A stretch of DNA of 64,000 bases from an uncultured Bacteroidales bacterium (GTDB lineage: Bacteria; Bacteroidota; Bacteroidia; Bacteroidales; P3), in the NCBI GenBank assembly GCA_937886715.1, contig CAKZZD010000020.1, positions 41,231 through 105,230 on the forward strand, in the 5' to 3' direction. This document shows positions 1 to 7,994 of the stretch, piece after piece (position 1 is the first letter of the stretch; every line of letters begins with the position of its first letter). Both the position numbers and the translations under genes were made by a program. A model generated the notes under the pieces. That model made no database searches and was not told where the DNA came from. It saw only the letters and a program-made list of their open reading frames with translations.

Positions 1-321
1 GAGTACAAAGACACCATGAAGTACTTCTACAACTCCTTGGATGCCACCCCGAGCATCTATCCTACCATTATCTCCGGATGGGACCATAGTCCTCGCACAG
101 GACGTGAAGGCCTCATCATGTACAACTACACCCCTGATTTGCTGAAAGAACACGCAACCCAGATACTGAGCCTCGTTCAGAACAGAAACGACGAGGATTC
201 CTTTGTCTTTCTGAAATCTTGGAATGAATGGGCCGAGGGCAACTACATGGAACCCGACTTGAAATACGGGCATCAATTCCTACAGGCTCTGAAAGAAGCA
301 ATAGATAGTTTTAGCAAATGA
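1..321 (+). CDS. WbsX-like glycosyltransferase, C-terminal fragment
   Basis: The frame is open from the first base, so the gene starts upstream of the window and only about 106 C-terminal residues are seen. The stretch FLKSWNEWAEGNYMEPD (encoded near 208-258) is the hallmark of the WbsX family (glycoside hydrolase 99-like fold), which occurs in O-antigen and capsule loci. Its last codons overlap the start of the next glycosyltransferase (ATGA at 318-321), so the two are translationally coupled. Sugar specificity cannot be read from the fragment. Family call is firm; biochemical role is inferred. Confidence 0.85.
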   Translation, partial: EYKDTMKYFYNSLDATPSIYPTIISGWDHSPRTGREGLIMYNYTPDLLKEHATQILSLVQNRNDEDSFVFLKSWNEWAEGNYMEPDLKYGHQFLQALKEAIDSFSK

Positions 322-1187
322 ACCCCATCGTCTCCATCGTCCTTCCCTGCTACAACGGCGCAGGCTTTCTTGCGCAATCCATCAACAGCGTCGTTGCTCA
401 GACTTTCAACGACTGGGAACTCATCATTGTCAACGACTGCTCGACAGACAACTCGCTAGAGATCATGCAGCGCTACGCCAATGAGGATATCCGCATTCGC
501 ATTGTCAACAACGAACATAACCTCAAACTACCTGGAGCATTGAATAGAGGCTTCCAAGAAGCCAAAGGCAAATACCTCACATGGACATCGCACGATAACC
601 GCATGGCATCCACCATGCTCGAAGAGTTCGTGTCCTACCTCAATGCCAACCCCGACAAGGGGCTCGTCACCGCCTGCTATGCCGCCTTCAGCCTCGCGAC
701 GGGCGAACAGCTCTACGAAGTCCATCACCCAGACCCTCAGATACACCTCCCGCTCTACAACTGCGTCTGCTATGCCTTCATGTACCGCCGCGAGGTACTG
801 GAAACCGTGGGCGACTACGACACCACCCTTTTCCTCGTCGAGGACTACGACTACTGGGTGCGCATCTGGCTCAAGTTCCCCATCGGCAAGATATACAAAG
901 TGCTCTACTACACCGGCGTCGGCGACGATACGCTGACTCTCTCCCGCAAAAAGGATATAGCAAAGAAACTGGTGGAAATGCGCCTGCGCTATTTCGACAG
1001 CTTCAACGATGCCCTTGCTCTCCATCCGGATCTCCAAAGGAAACTATACAACAGCATCGCCGACAACCTTCAAGGCCTTCCACGTCTACGATTCACGCTC
1101 CAAAGAGGCCTTAAATACAGCGCCTCTTACTGGCTGTTCTATCGTCCAAAGAAGACTCTAAAGAAACTAAAACATAAACTCAAATAG
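318..1187 (+). CDS. GT2 family glycosyltransferase
   Basis: A 289-residue GT-A fold enzyme expected to transfer a sugar from a nucleotide donor to the growing repeat unit at the cytoplasmic face. The N-terminus shows the GT2 pattern SIVLPCYNGAGFL, then VNDCSTDNS (about residues 38-46). At the usual DXD position it reads WTSHDNRM (about 90-97), where His replaces the more common Asp of the TSDDN variant; the following Asp is kept. There are no membrane segments, and the C-terminus is Lys-rich. The start overlaps the upstream stop by 4 bases. Donor and acceptor are unknown. Confidence 0.88.
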   Translation: MNPIVSIVLPCYNGAGFLAQSINSVVAQTFNDWELIIVNDCSTDNSLEIMQRYANEDIRIRIVNNEHNLKLPGALNRGFQEAKGKYLTWTSHDNRMASTMLEEFVSYLNANPDKGLVTACYAAFSLATGEQLYEVHHPDPQIHLPLYNCVCYAFMYRREVLETVGDYDTTLFLVEDYDYWVRIWLKFPIGKIYKVLYYTGVGDDTLTLSRKKDIAKKLVEMRLRYFDSFNDALALHPDLQRKLYNSIADNLQGLPRLRFTLQRGLKYSASYWLFYRPKKTLKKLKHKLK

Positions 1188-1198
1188 ACATTCTTTTT

Positions 1199-1641
1199 CT
1201 CAATCAGATTTTAAAAGAATCATGGATAAGGACTTGATATATACTATTATTGGATGCGTACTGAAAGTTCATTCAAAATTAGGTCCGGGCCTTTTAGAGT
1301 CTGTTTACCAAAAAGCATTGATGATTGAATTGGACAATGAATGCCTTTCGGCAGAAGAGGAAGTGCCATTAGAAATAATGTATGATGGAAATAACCTCGG
1401 ATTAGGTTTTAGAATGGACATCTTGGTTGAAGGCTAGATTATCCTTGAACTAAAATCCGTATCAGCTTTAGAAAAAGTACACTTCAAGCAGTTACAAACA
1501 TACCTGAAACTATCGAACAAACCTTTGGGATACCTAATAAATTTCAACGTGGACAAAATGGTTATCGGCTCAAGCATCCATCGCATCACAAACATCAACT
1601 ATCAAGAATAACTCTTTTATAATCTTTTACAATCTGATTGA
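1199..1641 (+). mobile_element. Inverted-repeat-bounded unit carrying a GxxExxY gene
   Basis: The left arm CTCAATCAGATTTTAAAAGA (from 1199) and the reverse complement of the right arm (about 1620-1641) agree at 19 of 21 positions, and the only gene between them is the broken GxxExxY gene. The same arm recurs at 2676-2697, 2752-2773 and 14190-14211 without a gene. The unit sits exactly between two glycosyltransferase genes and is AT-rich against them. I infer a small cassette or MITE-like unit. No transposase or target-site duplication is visible, so mobility is unproven. Confidence 0.5.
1222..1611 (+). pseudogene. GxxExxY protein, interrupted by an amber stop
   Basis: Translation from ATG 1222 gives 71 residues containing GPGLLESVYQKAL, the GxxExxY signature of the PDDEXK_3 (PD-(D/E)XK nuclease-like) family. 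A TAG at 1435-1437 stops it, but the same frame continues with IILELKSVSALEKVHFKQL and PLGYLINFNV up to TAA 1609-1611, which is the expected C-terminal half. The full length would be about 129 residues, normal for the family. One codon change restores the gene, so it is either a recent nonsense mutation, a sequencing error or readthrough. It is bounded by inverted repeats and separates two glycosyltransferase genes. Confidence 0.85.
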
Positions 1642-1652
1642 AATTTAAGTCC

Positions 1653-2666
1653 ATGCCGAGAGTTACCGTGCTGATGCCGACATATAACGTAGCCCCTTGG
1701 GTCGAGGAATCCATCCGCAGTGTCCTTAACCAGACCTACCACGACTTTGAGTTATTGGTGGTCGACGACGCGTCGACGGATCAAACCCTTGATGTGGTAA
1801 GAGCCATCCGCGACCCCCGCATCCGCATCGCCTCGTTTCCAAACAACGTAGGCCTGGCCGACAACCTCAATCGAGGCCTTGATATCATCGACACCGAGCT
1901 CGTGGCCCGTATGGACGGCGACGACATCGCCGAACCCGACTGGCTGGAAACAGGCATACGCATCCTCGACACCCACCCCGAAGTAGGTATCTGCAGTTTC
2001 GGCTTTCAGTTCTTCGGTGCCAAAACTTCTGTGGTCCGATTCCCTGAGCTCCACGAGGACTCCAAAGCCCAGATGCTCTTCGGATGCACCGTCATTGTGC
2101 CGGTGTTCCGCAAATCCGTCTTCACCGACAACCACCTCCACTACAGCACCGAAGCCTTCCCGGCCGAGGATTATATGATGTGGGCCAATGCCTACCCCTT
2201 GACGCAGATCTACAACGTCCAGCGCACCCTCTTCCACTACCGCACCCACGCCACCCAGATCTCCACCTCGCGACGCGAAGCCCAGATCGTGAAAAGCAAC
2301 GAGGTGCGCCTCAAGATGCTCCAATGGCTCAACCCCGCCTTCACAAACGAAGAAAAGCAGTACTTCCTCGACAACTTCGTCCCTTGCAAAATCGATTCCA
2401 GGAAAGACATCGCCACCCTCACGGCCTTCGCTCAACTCCTCATCGACCGCAACACCCCCGGCAACTACTCCGGCGATGCACTGCGCCGCAAGTTCAAATC
2501 CCATATCGCCTATGGTGCCTTGGACTATGTGGAACACAGATACTTTCCCTCTCAGTACACCCCCTTCGCCCTCATCCGACTCCTCGCCAGCGGCCTCTAC
2601 CCTACCCTGCCAAAGAAAAACCGCCGCAAACTGATAGCCAAATGTCTGCTGCTCAAAAGAAAATAA
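1653..2666 (+). CDS. GT2 family glycosyltransferase
   Basis: A 337-residue GT-A enzyme. It shows VLMPTYNVAPWVEES at the N-terminus, VVDDASTDQT near residue 36 and the metal-binding RMDGDD near residue 84. I chose ATG 1653 because it places the GT2 motif at residue 4; a TTG at 1638 in the same frame lies inside the right arm of the GxxExxY inverted repeat and is a poor start. The C-terminal third is basic (PKKNRRKLIAKCLLLKRK), which may help membrane contact. A solo inverted-repeat element follows directly downstream. Specificity is not predictable. Confidence 0.87.
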   Translation: MPRVTVLMPTYNVAPWVEESIRSVLNQTYHDFELLVVDDASTDQTLDVVRAIRDPRIRIASFPNNVGLADNLNRGLDIIDTELVARMDGDDIAEPDWLETGIRILDTHPEVGICSFGFQFFGAKTSVVRFPELHEDSKAQMLFGCTVIVPVFRKSVFTDNHLHYSTEAFPAEDYMMWANAYPLTQIYNVQRTLFHYRTHATQISTSRREAQIVKSNEVRLKMLQWLNPAFTNEEKQYFLDNFVPCKIDSRKDIATLTAFAQLLIDRNTPGNYSGDALRRKFKSHIAYGALDYVEHRYFPSQYTPFALIRLLASGLYPTLPKKNRRKLIAKCLLLKRK

Positions 2667-2675
2667 TATAAAATC

Positions 2676-2773
2676 TCAATCAAATTGTAAAAGATTTAAA
2701 AAGAAAAAACTATTTTTTTACATCCTATTAGCAATAGTAACCATCTTTTATAATCTTTTAAAATCTGATTGAG
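2676..2773 (+). repeat. Solo inverted-repeat element (empty copy)
   Basis: The left arm at 2676-2697 (CTCAATCAAATTGTAAAAGA...) and the reverse complement of the right arm at 2752-2773 match at 20 of 22 positions. They are the same arms that bound the GxxExxY unit at 1199-1641. The 54 bases between them are AT-rich and hold no reading frame. It looks like an internally deleted copy or a MITE. It lies between the glycosyltransferase stop (2666) and the deacetylase start (2783), so it also forms the leader of the next gene and might act as a hairpin in the mRNA. Confidence 0.6.
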
Positions 2774-2782
2774 ACAAACAAT

Positions 2783-3556
2783 ATGATTGACTTCCGCCGC
2801 AAACTCCACAACCTCACCCACCCCATCCTGGGACGCATACTGATGCTCCATCGTGTGGTAGAACACCGCAACGAAGGCGACAACCGTGAGCTGGAGATTA
2901 CGCCCGACTTCTTGAAACAAACTATTGAGACCTACCGTCAGCAAGGCCATCGTTTCGTCTCCATCGACGAGGCCTGCGACATCATTGCCAAAGGTCGCAC
3001 CGACCAACCTTTCGTCTGCCTCACTTTCGACGACGGCTATCAGGACAACTACGACATTGCCTACCCCATCCTGAAACAGAAACAAGTACCCTTCGCCATC
3101 TACGTCACCACTGGCTTCATCGACAACCGCCTCCCCATGTGGTGGTACCGCTGCGAAAGCCGAGAGCAGTGCCAAACTTGTTTGAGTAATGCCGAGGTGC
3201 AGCAGCGTGAGCGTAGCTACCCTGGCGAACAACTTGGAATCAGTTCCGAATCTCTCAAAGCCTTAGATGCCGACCCCCTCTGCACCATCGGTGCCCACAC
3301 GGTCAGCCACCCAAAGCTTGACATTCTCTCGCTCAATGACCAGCAGAAAGAAATCACACAATCCCGCCAGGAACTGGAGGCCCTCCTCGACCATCCCATT
3401 CTCCACTTCTCCTATCCCCATGGTGCCTACAACTCCGACACTTTGGCCATCATCAGCCGTCAGCCATTCCATTCCTCCCTCTGTGCTTGGGGAGGCACCC
3501 TACGTCGCGGTGCCAATCCTTTGACGCTACCTCGCATCGAACTTCGCCAACCTTAA
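2783..3556 (+). CDS. Polysaccharide deacetylase (NodB-homology, CE4)
   Basis: A 257-residue cytoplasmic protein with the carbohydrate esterase 4 motifs TFDDGYQDN (about residues 80-88; the first Asp acts as base and the second binds metal) and GAHTVSHP (about 169-176; the two His metal ligands). It would remove N-acetyl groups, or act on lipid-linked glycan intermediates, in this locus. There is no signal peptide, unlike secreted family members. A Cys/Arg-rich insertion lies at about 125-155 (WWYRCESREQCQTC). The upstream leader carries the solo inverted repeat. The family is clear; the substrate is not. Confidence 0.88.
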   Translation: MIDFRRKLHNLTHPILGRILMLHRVVEHRNEGDNRELEITPDFLKQTIETYRQQGHRFVSIDEACDIIAKGRTDQPFVCLTFDDGYQDNYDIAYPILKQKQVPFAIYVTTGFIDNRLPMWWYRCESREQCQTCLSNAEVQQRERSYPGEQLGISSESLKALDADPLCTIGAHTVSHPKLDILSLNDQQKEITQSRQELEALLDHPILHFSYPHGAYNSDTLAIISRQPFHSSLCAWGGTLRRGANPLTLPRIELRQP

Positions 3557-3562
3557 CCTATT

Positions 3563-4426
3563 ATGCAAAAACGTCAACTGGTTTTCCATCTTGGCCACTC
3601 AGCAGGATTCTACTCCGAATTCAACAATATGGTGCTGGCCATCCTGTATTGCCATAAGCATAACATCGATTTCAAACTCTACTCTGCCGATGCCAATTTC
3701 CGAGTCAAGAATGGCTGGCAAGACTACTTCCTTCCTTTCTGCAACGAATCCCACAACCCAGTCCACCACTACATCAACCACCGTTTCGAAGCGCCCAAGG
3801 GCGGCAAACGCAAGCTGATCTGCAGTCTCTACAGGTTCATCTTCCCCAACACCCTACTCACCTCTGACCTATGGAACAGTTTCCGGCATATCGACCATGA
3901 AGAGCTCACCACCTCGGAAGTCCAACAATACTCTTCCGACATCATAAACAAAATCTATCGTTTCAATCCGTCCACGCAACAAAAGGTGGACAACCTGATC
4001 ACATCCCTCGGCATCAATACCCCGTATGTCGGTTTTCACATCCGCGGAGGAGACAAAAACACCGAACACGACCTGATCTCCATCGACCGCTACATCTCTC
4101 GCGCCGAAGCTTCGACATCCATCCGACAAGGGTTCGTGTTCACCGACGACTACCATTTCATTGAGTCACTCCGCAAGAATTATCCCGAATGGCGTTTCCT
4201 CACCCTCACTCCTCCAGACGACCACGGCTACTTCTTCTCCGACTTCTTAAAACTTTCCTCCCAGGAGCGGGACCAGCGACAAATCAACATGTTTGCCTCT
4301 ATCGAACTCTTGAGCCGCGCGGACCTCGCTTTCTGCACCTACAGTTCAAACGTAGGCATGTTCCTCGGAATGCGAATGGGATCCCGAGCCATCGGCATCG
4401 ACATGGACAACTGGATGATATGGTGA
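3563..4426 (+). CDS. Fucosyltransferase-like glycosyltransferase
   Basis: A 287-residue protein without membrane segments. The diagnostic piece is VGFHIRGGDKNTEHD (about residues 155-169), matching the HxRxGD motif that binds GDP-fucose in the GT11/GT23/O-fucosyltransferase superfamily. The C-terminal CTYSSNVGMFLGMRMG fits the conserved region near the donor site (usually S-N-x-G). The next gene is a GT10 fucosyltransferase, which supports a fucose-linked role. Neither fold family nor linkage can be settled by eye. It starts 6 bases after the deacetylase stop. Confidence 0.65.
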   Translation: MQKRQLVFHLGHSAGFYSEFNNMVLAILYCHKHNIDFKLYSADANFRVKNGWQDYFLPFCNESHNPVHHYINHRFEAPKGGKRKLICSLYRFIFPNTLLTSDLWNSFRHIDHEELTTSEVQQYSSDIINKIYRFNPSTQQKVDNLITSLGINTPYVGFHIRGGDKNTEHDLISIDRYISRAEASTSIRQGFVFTDDYHFIESLRKNYPEWRFLTLTPPDDHGYFFSDFLKLSSQERDQRQINMFASIELLSRADLAFCTYSSNVGMFLGMRMGSRAIGIDMDNWMIW

Positions 4427-4479
4427 TCCATCCCACGAATTAACGAAATGCTCGTCACCATCATAAGACAAGACATCTC

Positions 4480-5463
4480 ATGACACTAAACATAAAACGC
4501 TACCGCCGAGCCCTCGTCACCGACGACCGTCGCATCGTCTACCACAATTTCTGGGACGGGCAGGCTGCCGAAGTGATATGGTTTACCCAGTTTCTTCGCG
4601 CCCACCGTCTGCTGGACGGCCATCGCACTCGCCGGTTCATCTTCTTCTCCACATTGGGCAACGGACAGGTGCTGTCAACCGACCGTCTGCTCCACCCCTT
4701 CAACAAACAACGCAAGCGAATCTTCTTTACGGGCGAAAATGTCCACCATCCTGCCTTCTGCCAATACGCCGACAACATGCTGTCGCAACCGGACATCGAC
4801 CTCTCTTTGGGATTCGACTACATCGACGACGATCGCTACCTTCGCTTCCCCATCTGGATTCTGGAAATGTTTCCCCCACAATCTACCGTCGAAGACATCA
4901 AAAACATCTGCCAACAGCTCAGCCACCAACACGTCGACGATTCGCGCAACCGGTTCTGTGCCATCGTCTCCGGCACCAGCACCATGCTCGGTACCAAGAG
5001 CCTCGAGATGCGCACCGACATGGTGAACCGGCTCAACGCCATAGCCCGCGTCGACTGTGCCGGCCGCCTGTTGAACAACACCGACGAACTAAAAACCAAG
5101 TTCAACGACAACAAAGCCGAGTTCCTCAAGCAGTACCGTTTCTACATCTGCCCAGAGAACGCCTCTGTCAAAGGCTATGTCACCGAGAAAGTCTTCCACT
5201 GCATCGGCTCCGGCTGCATCCCCATCTACTGGGGATCCGACAACAACCCCGAACCCGACGTGCTTAACCACGATGCCATCCTCTTCTGGAACCCCGATGG
5301 CGACAACAATGCCTTGCTACAACAGATTGCAGAGCTGCAAAACAACCCCACCCGCTACCGCGAATTCTTCGAGCAGCCCCGTCTGCAACCCGACGCCTGG
5401 CAGGTAGTGGCCGCTTACTTCGACAGACTCGAACAACACCTCAACAAACTATTCCAATCGTGA
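4480..5463 (+). CDS. Alpha-1,3-fucosyltransferase family protein (GT10)
   Basis: The 327-residue enzyme carries the GT10 donor-site block FYICPENASVKGYVTEKVF (from about residue 219), then GSGCIPIYWGSDN, which together identify the alpha-1,3/4-fucosyltransferase family (GT-B, GDP-fucose donor). The upstream part shows the acceptor half with RVDCAGRLLNN, as in bacterial Lewis-type enzymes. It lacks the C-terminal heptad repeats of the Helicobacter enzymes. Fucosylated surface glycans are known in gut Bacteroidales. No GDP-fucose synthesis gene is present in the window, so the donor must be made elsewhere. The stop overlaps the next start (GTGA). Confidence 0.88.
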   Translation: MTLNIKRYRRALVTDDRRIVYHNFWDGQAAEVIWFTQFLRAHRLLDGHRTRRFIFFSTLGNGQVLSTDRLLHPFNKQRKRIFFTGENVHHPAFCQYADNMLSQPDIDLSLGFDYIDDDRYLRFPIWILEMFPPQSTVEDIKNICQQLSHQHVDDSRNRFCAIVSGTSTMLGTKSLEMRTDMVNRLNAIARVDCAGRLLNNTDELKTKFNDNKAEFLKQYRFYICPENASVKGYVTEKVFHCIGSGCIPIYWGSDNNPEPDVLNHDAILFWNPDGDNNALLQQIAELQNNPTRYREFFEQPRLQPDAWQVVAAYFDRLEQHLNKLFQS

Positions 5464-6404
5464 CCCCCCGCTTCTCCATCGTCATACCTGCCTACAACGC
5501 CGAAGCCTACCTGCAGCCATGCCTCGACAGCATCTTTTCGCAAGACTTCCCCGACTTCGAGGTCATTGTTATCGACGACGGCAGCACCGACGGCACCGCT
5601 GCCCTGCTGCACCGCTACCCACAGGCGAAGGTCATCCGTCAAGAAAACCAGGGCATGAGCACCGCCCGCAACCGCGGCATCGACGAGGCCCGAGGCGAAT
5701 ACATCCTCTTTGTGGACAGCGACGACCTCCTCACCGACAACGCTCTTGCCGCGCTGGCTCCCCAACTCGCCGGCGAAGACATCGTCGGATTCAACTGCCA
5801 AAAGCTGCTCGAACCTTCAGGCGAATACACCTGCCACCCCTCCATCAGCGAACCCGAGGCCTCCGACGGATGGACCTACTACAACCGCCACCGCCTCACC
5901 CCCACCGACATCCACTTCGTCTGCATCTGGCAACGGGCCTACCGGCGCCAGTTTCTGAACGAGAACAACCTGCGCTTCGCCGACGGCATCCTCCGCGCTG
6001 AAGACGACCTCTTCACCACCATGGCCATGCTCGCCGCCCAATCGCTGAAAACCATCACCCCCTGCCTCTACACCTACAGGGTACATGCCAACAGCATCAC
6101 CACCACCGTCGACCGACGTCGCTTCGACGACAGCCTGAAAGTGCAACACATGCTCGCCGACCGATTCATTCCCTTACAAGGCATCGACAAAACAGCCATC
6201 TATCGCGTGCTGGCATCGAACTACATCAACCTCTTCTCGCACCGCACTCAATCCCTCTACGGCAACATCGACCGTGAAATGAGCCGTTGGATCAACTGGA
6301 AACAGTTCCGCACCGTCTGCATCACCCCCCGCCATCGTCGCCTCTACCGCCTCATCCGCCTCCATCCTGCCCTGTTTCGCCTATTCGAACACCTTACACG
6401 CTGA
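5460..6404 (+). CDS. GT2 family glycosyltransferase (GTG start)
   Basis: A 314-residue GT-A enzyme. The GTG start at 5460 overlaps the previous TGA. It has SIVIPAYNAEAYL, then VIDDGSTDGTAAL near residue 34, FVDSDDLLT at the DXD site near residue 82 and RAEDDLFT near 179 (the E-D-D acid region typical of family 2). It probably adds one residue of the repeat unit in the cytoplasm. The gene is GC-rich like its left neighbour and ends before a 170-base spacer with 22-base tandem repeats. Specificity is unknown. Confidence 0.9.
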   Translation: MTPRFSIVIPAYNAEAYLQPCLDSIFSQDFPDFEVIVIDDGSTDGTAALLHRYPQAKVIRQENQGMSTARNRGIDEARGEYILFVDSDDLLTDNALAALAPQLAGEDIVGFNCQKLLEPSGEYTCHPSISEPEASDGWTYYNRHRLTPTDIHFVCIWQRAYRRQFLNENNLRFADGILRAEDDLFTTMAMLAAQSLKTITPCLYTYRVHANSITTTVDRRRFDDSLKVQHMLADRFIPLQGIDKTAIYRVLASNYINLFSHRTQSLYGNIDREMSRWINWKQFRTVCITPRHRRLYRLIRLHPALFRLFEHLTR

Positions 6405-6487
6405 TTCCAAACAATTTGGAATCGATTTTCACCACATGACAACCCCATCTCCCCTCCATACCATCTCCATATCATCTCCTGCCACAG

Positions 6488-6549
6488 TAGGAGTTGGTAG
6501 GTACATGACTAGGTGTTGGTAGGTGCATGACAAGGTGTAGGTATTGACC
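6488..6549 (+). repeat. 22-base tandem repeat, GGTAGG-rich
   Basis: Two full units start at 6488 and 6510 (TAGGAGTTGGTAGGTACATG.. and TAGGTGTTGGTAGGTGCATG..), differing at 2 of 22 bases. A third, degraded unit runs from 6532. The array fills the spacer between the GT2 gene and the MBOAT gene. The bases before it (CTCCTGCCACAGTAGGAG) resemble the long hairpin at 55624-55673, which suggests a genome-wide family of intergenic repeats. Confidence 0.7.
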
Positions 6550-6575
6550 AACCCGCACCTGCCCCACTCCAAGAT

Positions 6576-7991
6576 ATGCTGTTCACATCGATTGAATTTT
6601 TGGTTTTCCTTCCAGTGGTGTTTTCCCTCTACTGGCTGCTGCGCAAGCGACTCCAGTGGCAAAACCTCATGGTGGTGGCCGCAAGCTATCTCTTCTACGG
6701 CTGGTGGGACTGGCGTTTTCTGCTGCTCATAGCCTTCACCACTCTCTGTTCTTTCACCAGCGGTCTGCTGATCAAGCCCGAACGAAGCCGCCGCCACAAC
6801 ATGACCATCATGTGGCTCAATATCGGCATCAACCTGGGCATATTGGGGTTGTTCAAATACTACGACTTTTTTGCATCAGAGCTGGCCAGTCTGCTGGGAT
6901 GCAATGGCGACAGCGTGATGCTGCACCTGATACTGCCCGTGGGCATCTCGTTCTACACTTTCCAGGCGCTGAGCTATTCTATTGATGTATACCGCGGAAA
7001 GATGGAGCCCACCCGCGATGTGGTGGCATTCTTCGCATACGTAAGTTTCTTCCCCCAGCTGGTGGCTGGTCCCATCGAGCGCGCCACTAACCTGCTGCCA
7101 CAGTTCCTGCGACGACGGGAGTTTGACTACGGAATGGCTGTCGACGGCATTCGCCAGATGCTGTGGGGCTTCTTCAAGAAGGTGGTGGTGGCCGACAACT
7201 GTGCCATCTTTGTGGACGAGGTGTGGAACAACATCGGCGGACACAACAGTCTGGACTTGATCATGGCTGCCGTCATGTTCTCCATCCAGATATACTGCGA
7301 CTTCTCTGGATATAGCGACATCGCTATCGGCACAGCCAAATTGTTTGGCATCAAGCTGATGCGCAATTTCAACGTCCCCTATTTCAGTCGTGACATCGCC
7401 GAGTTTTGGCGCCGCTGGCACATCTCGCTCACCACTTGGTTTCGCGACTATGTCTACATCCCTCTCGGCGGCAGCCGCGTGGCAAAATGGAAGGTGGTGC
7501 GCAACACCTTCATCATCTTCTTGGTCAGCGGATTCTGGCATGGGGCCAACTGGACCTTCCTTGCGTGGGGTGCTTTCCACGCATGCCTATTCCTGCCTCT
7601 GATTCTGCTTGGGAAAAATCGCAGACATACCGACACCATCGCCGAGGGTCACTGGCTGCCAAGCCTGAAAGAGCTGGGACAGATGGCCTTGACCTTCTTA
7701 CTGGCAGCCCTGGGATGGATACTTTTCCGCAGCCAGAGCATCGGTGAAGCCATCGACTTCTACACCGGAATTGTCGGAAACGGATGGTCGGGATTCAACC
7801 CGCCAATGCGGGCCATCCTTTTTGTGGCTTTGATGCTGGTGGTGGAATGGCTGCAGCGCGGACGGAGCCACGGACTAGATATGAATGGCGTTCGCTATGG
7901 CGTGGTGCGCTACGCTTGCTATCTCTCTGTACTGGCGTTGATTTTCATGTACGGTGTCTTCAACGAGACCTTCATCTATTTCCAATTCTAG
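6576..7991 (+). CDS. MBOAT family O-acyltransferase (AlgI/DltB-like)
   Basis: A 471-residue polytopic inner-membrane protein with roughly ten hydrophobic segments. The MBOAT core motifs are RRWHISLTTWFRDY (about residues 277-290) and GFWHGANWTFLAWG (about 318-331), whose His is the presumed catalytic residue. FFPQLVAGPIERA near 150 is another family mark. It is expected to pass an acyl group, usually acetyl, across the membrane to a periplasmic acceptor. The SGNH protein encoded 3 bases downstream is its likely partner, as AlgJ/AlgX or DltD are for AlgI/DltB. Together they imply an O-acylated polysaccharide. Confidence 0.93.
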   Translation: MLFTSIEFLVFLPVVFSLYWLLRKRLQWQNLMVVAASYLFYGWWDWRFLLLIAFTTLCSFTSGLLIKPERSRRHNMTIMWLNIGINLGILGLFKYYDFFASELASLLGCNGDSVMLHLILPVGISFYTFQALSYSIDVYRGKMEPTRDVVAFFAYVSFFPQLVAGPIERATNLLPQFLRRREFDYGMAVDGIRQMLWGFFKKVVVADNCAIFVDEVWNNIGGHNSLDLIMAAVMFSIQIYCDFSGYSDIAIGTAKLFGIKLMRNFNVPYFSRDIAEFWRRWHISLTTWFRDYVYIPLGGSRVAKWKVVRNTFIIFLVSGFWHGANWTFLAWGAFHACLFLPLILLGKNRRHTDTIAEGHWLPSLKELGQMALTFLLAALGWILFRSQSIGEAIDFYTGIVGNGWSGFNPPMRAILFVALMLVVEWLQRGRSHGLDMNGVRYGVVRYACYLSVLALIFMYGVFNETFIYFQF

Positions 7992-7994
7992 ACA

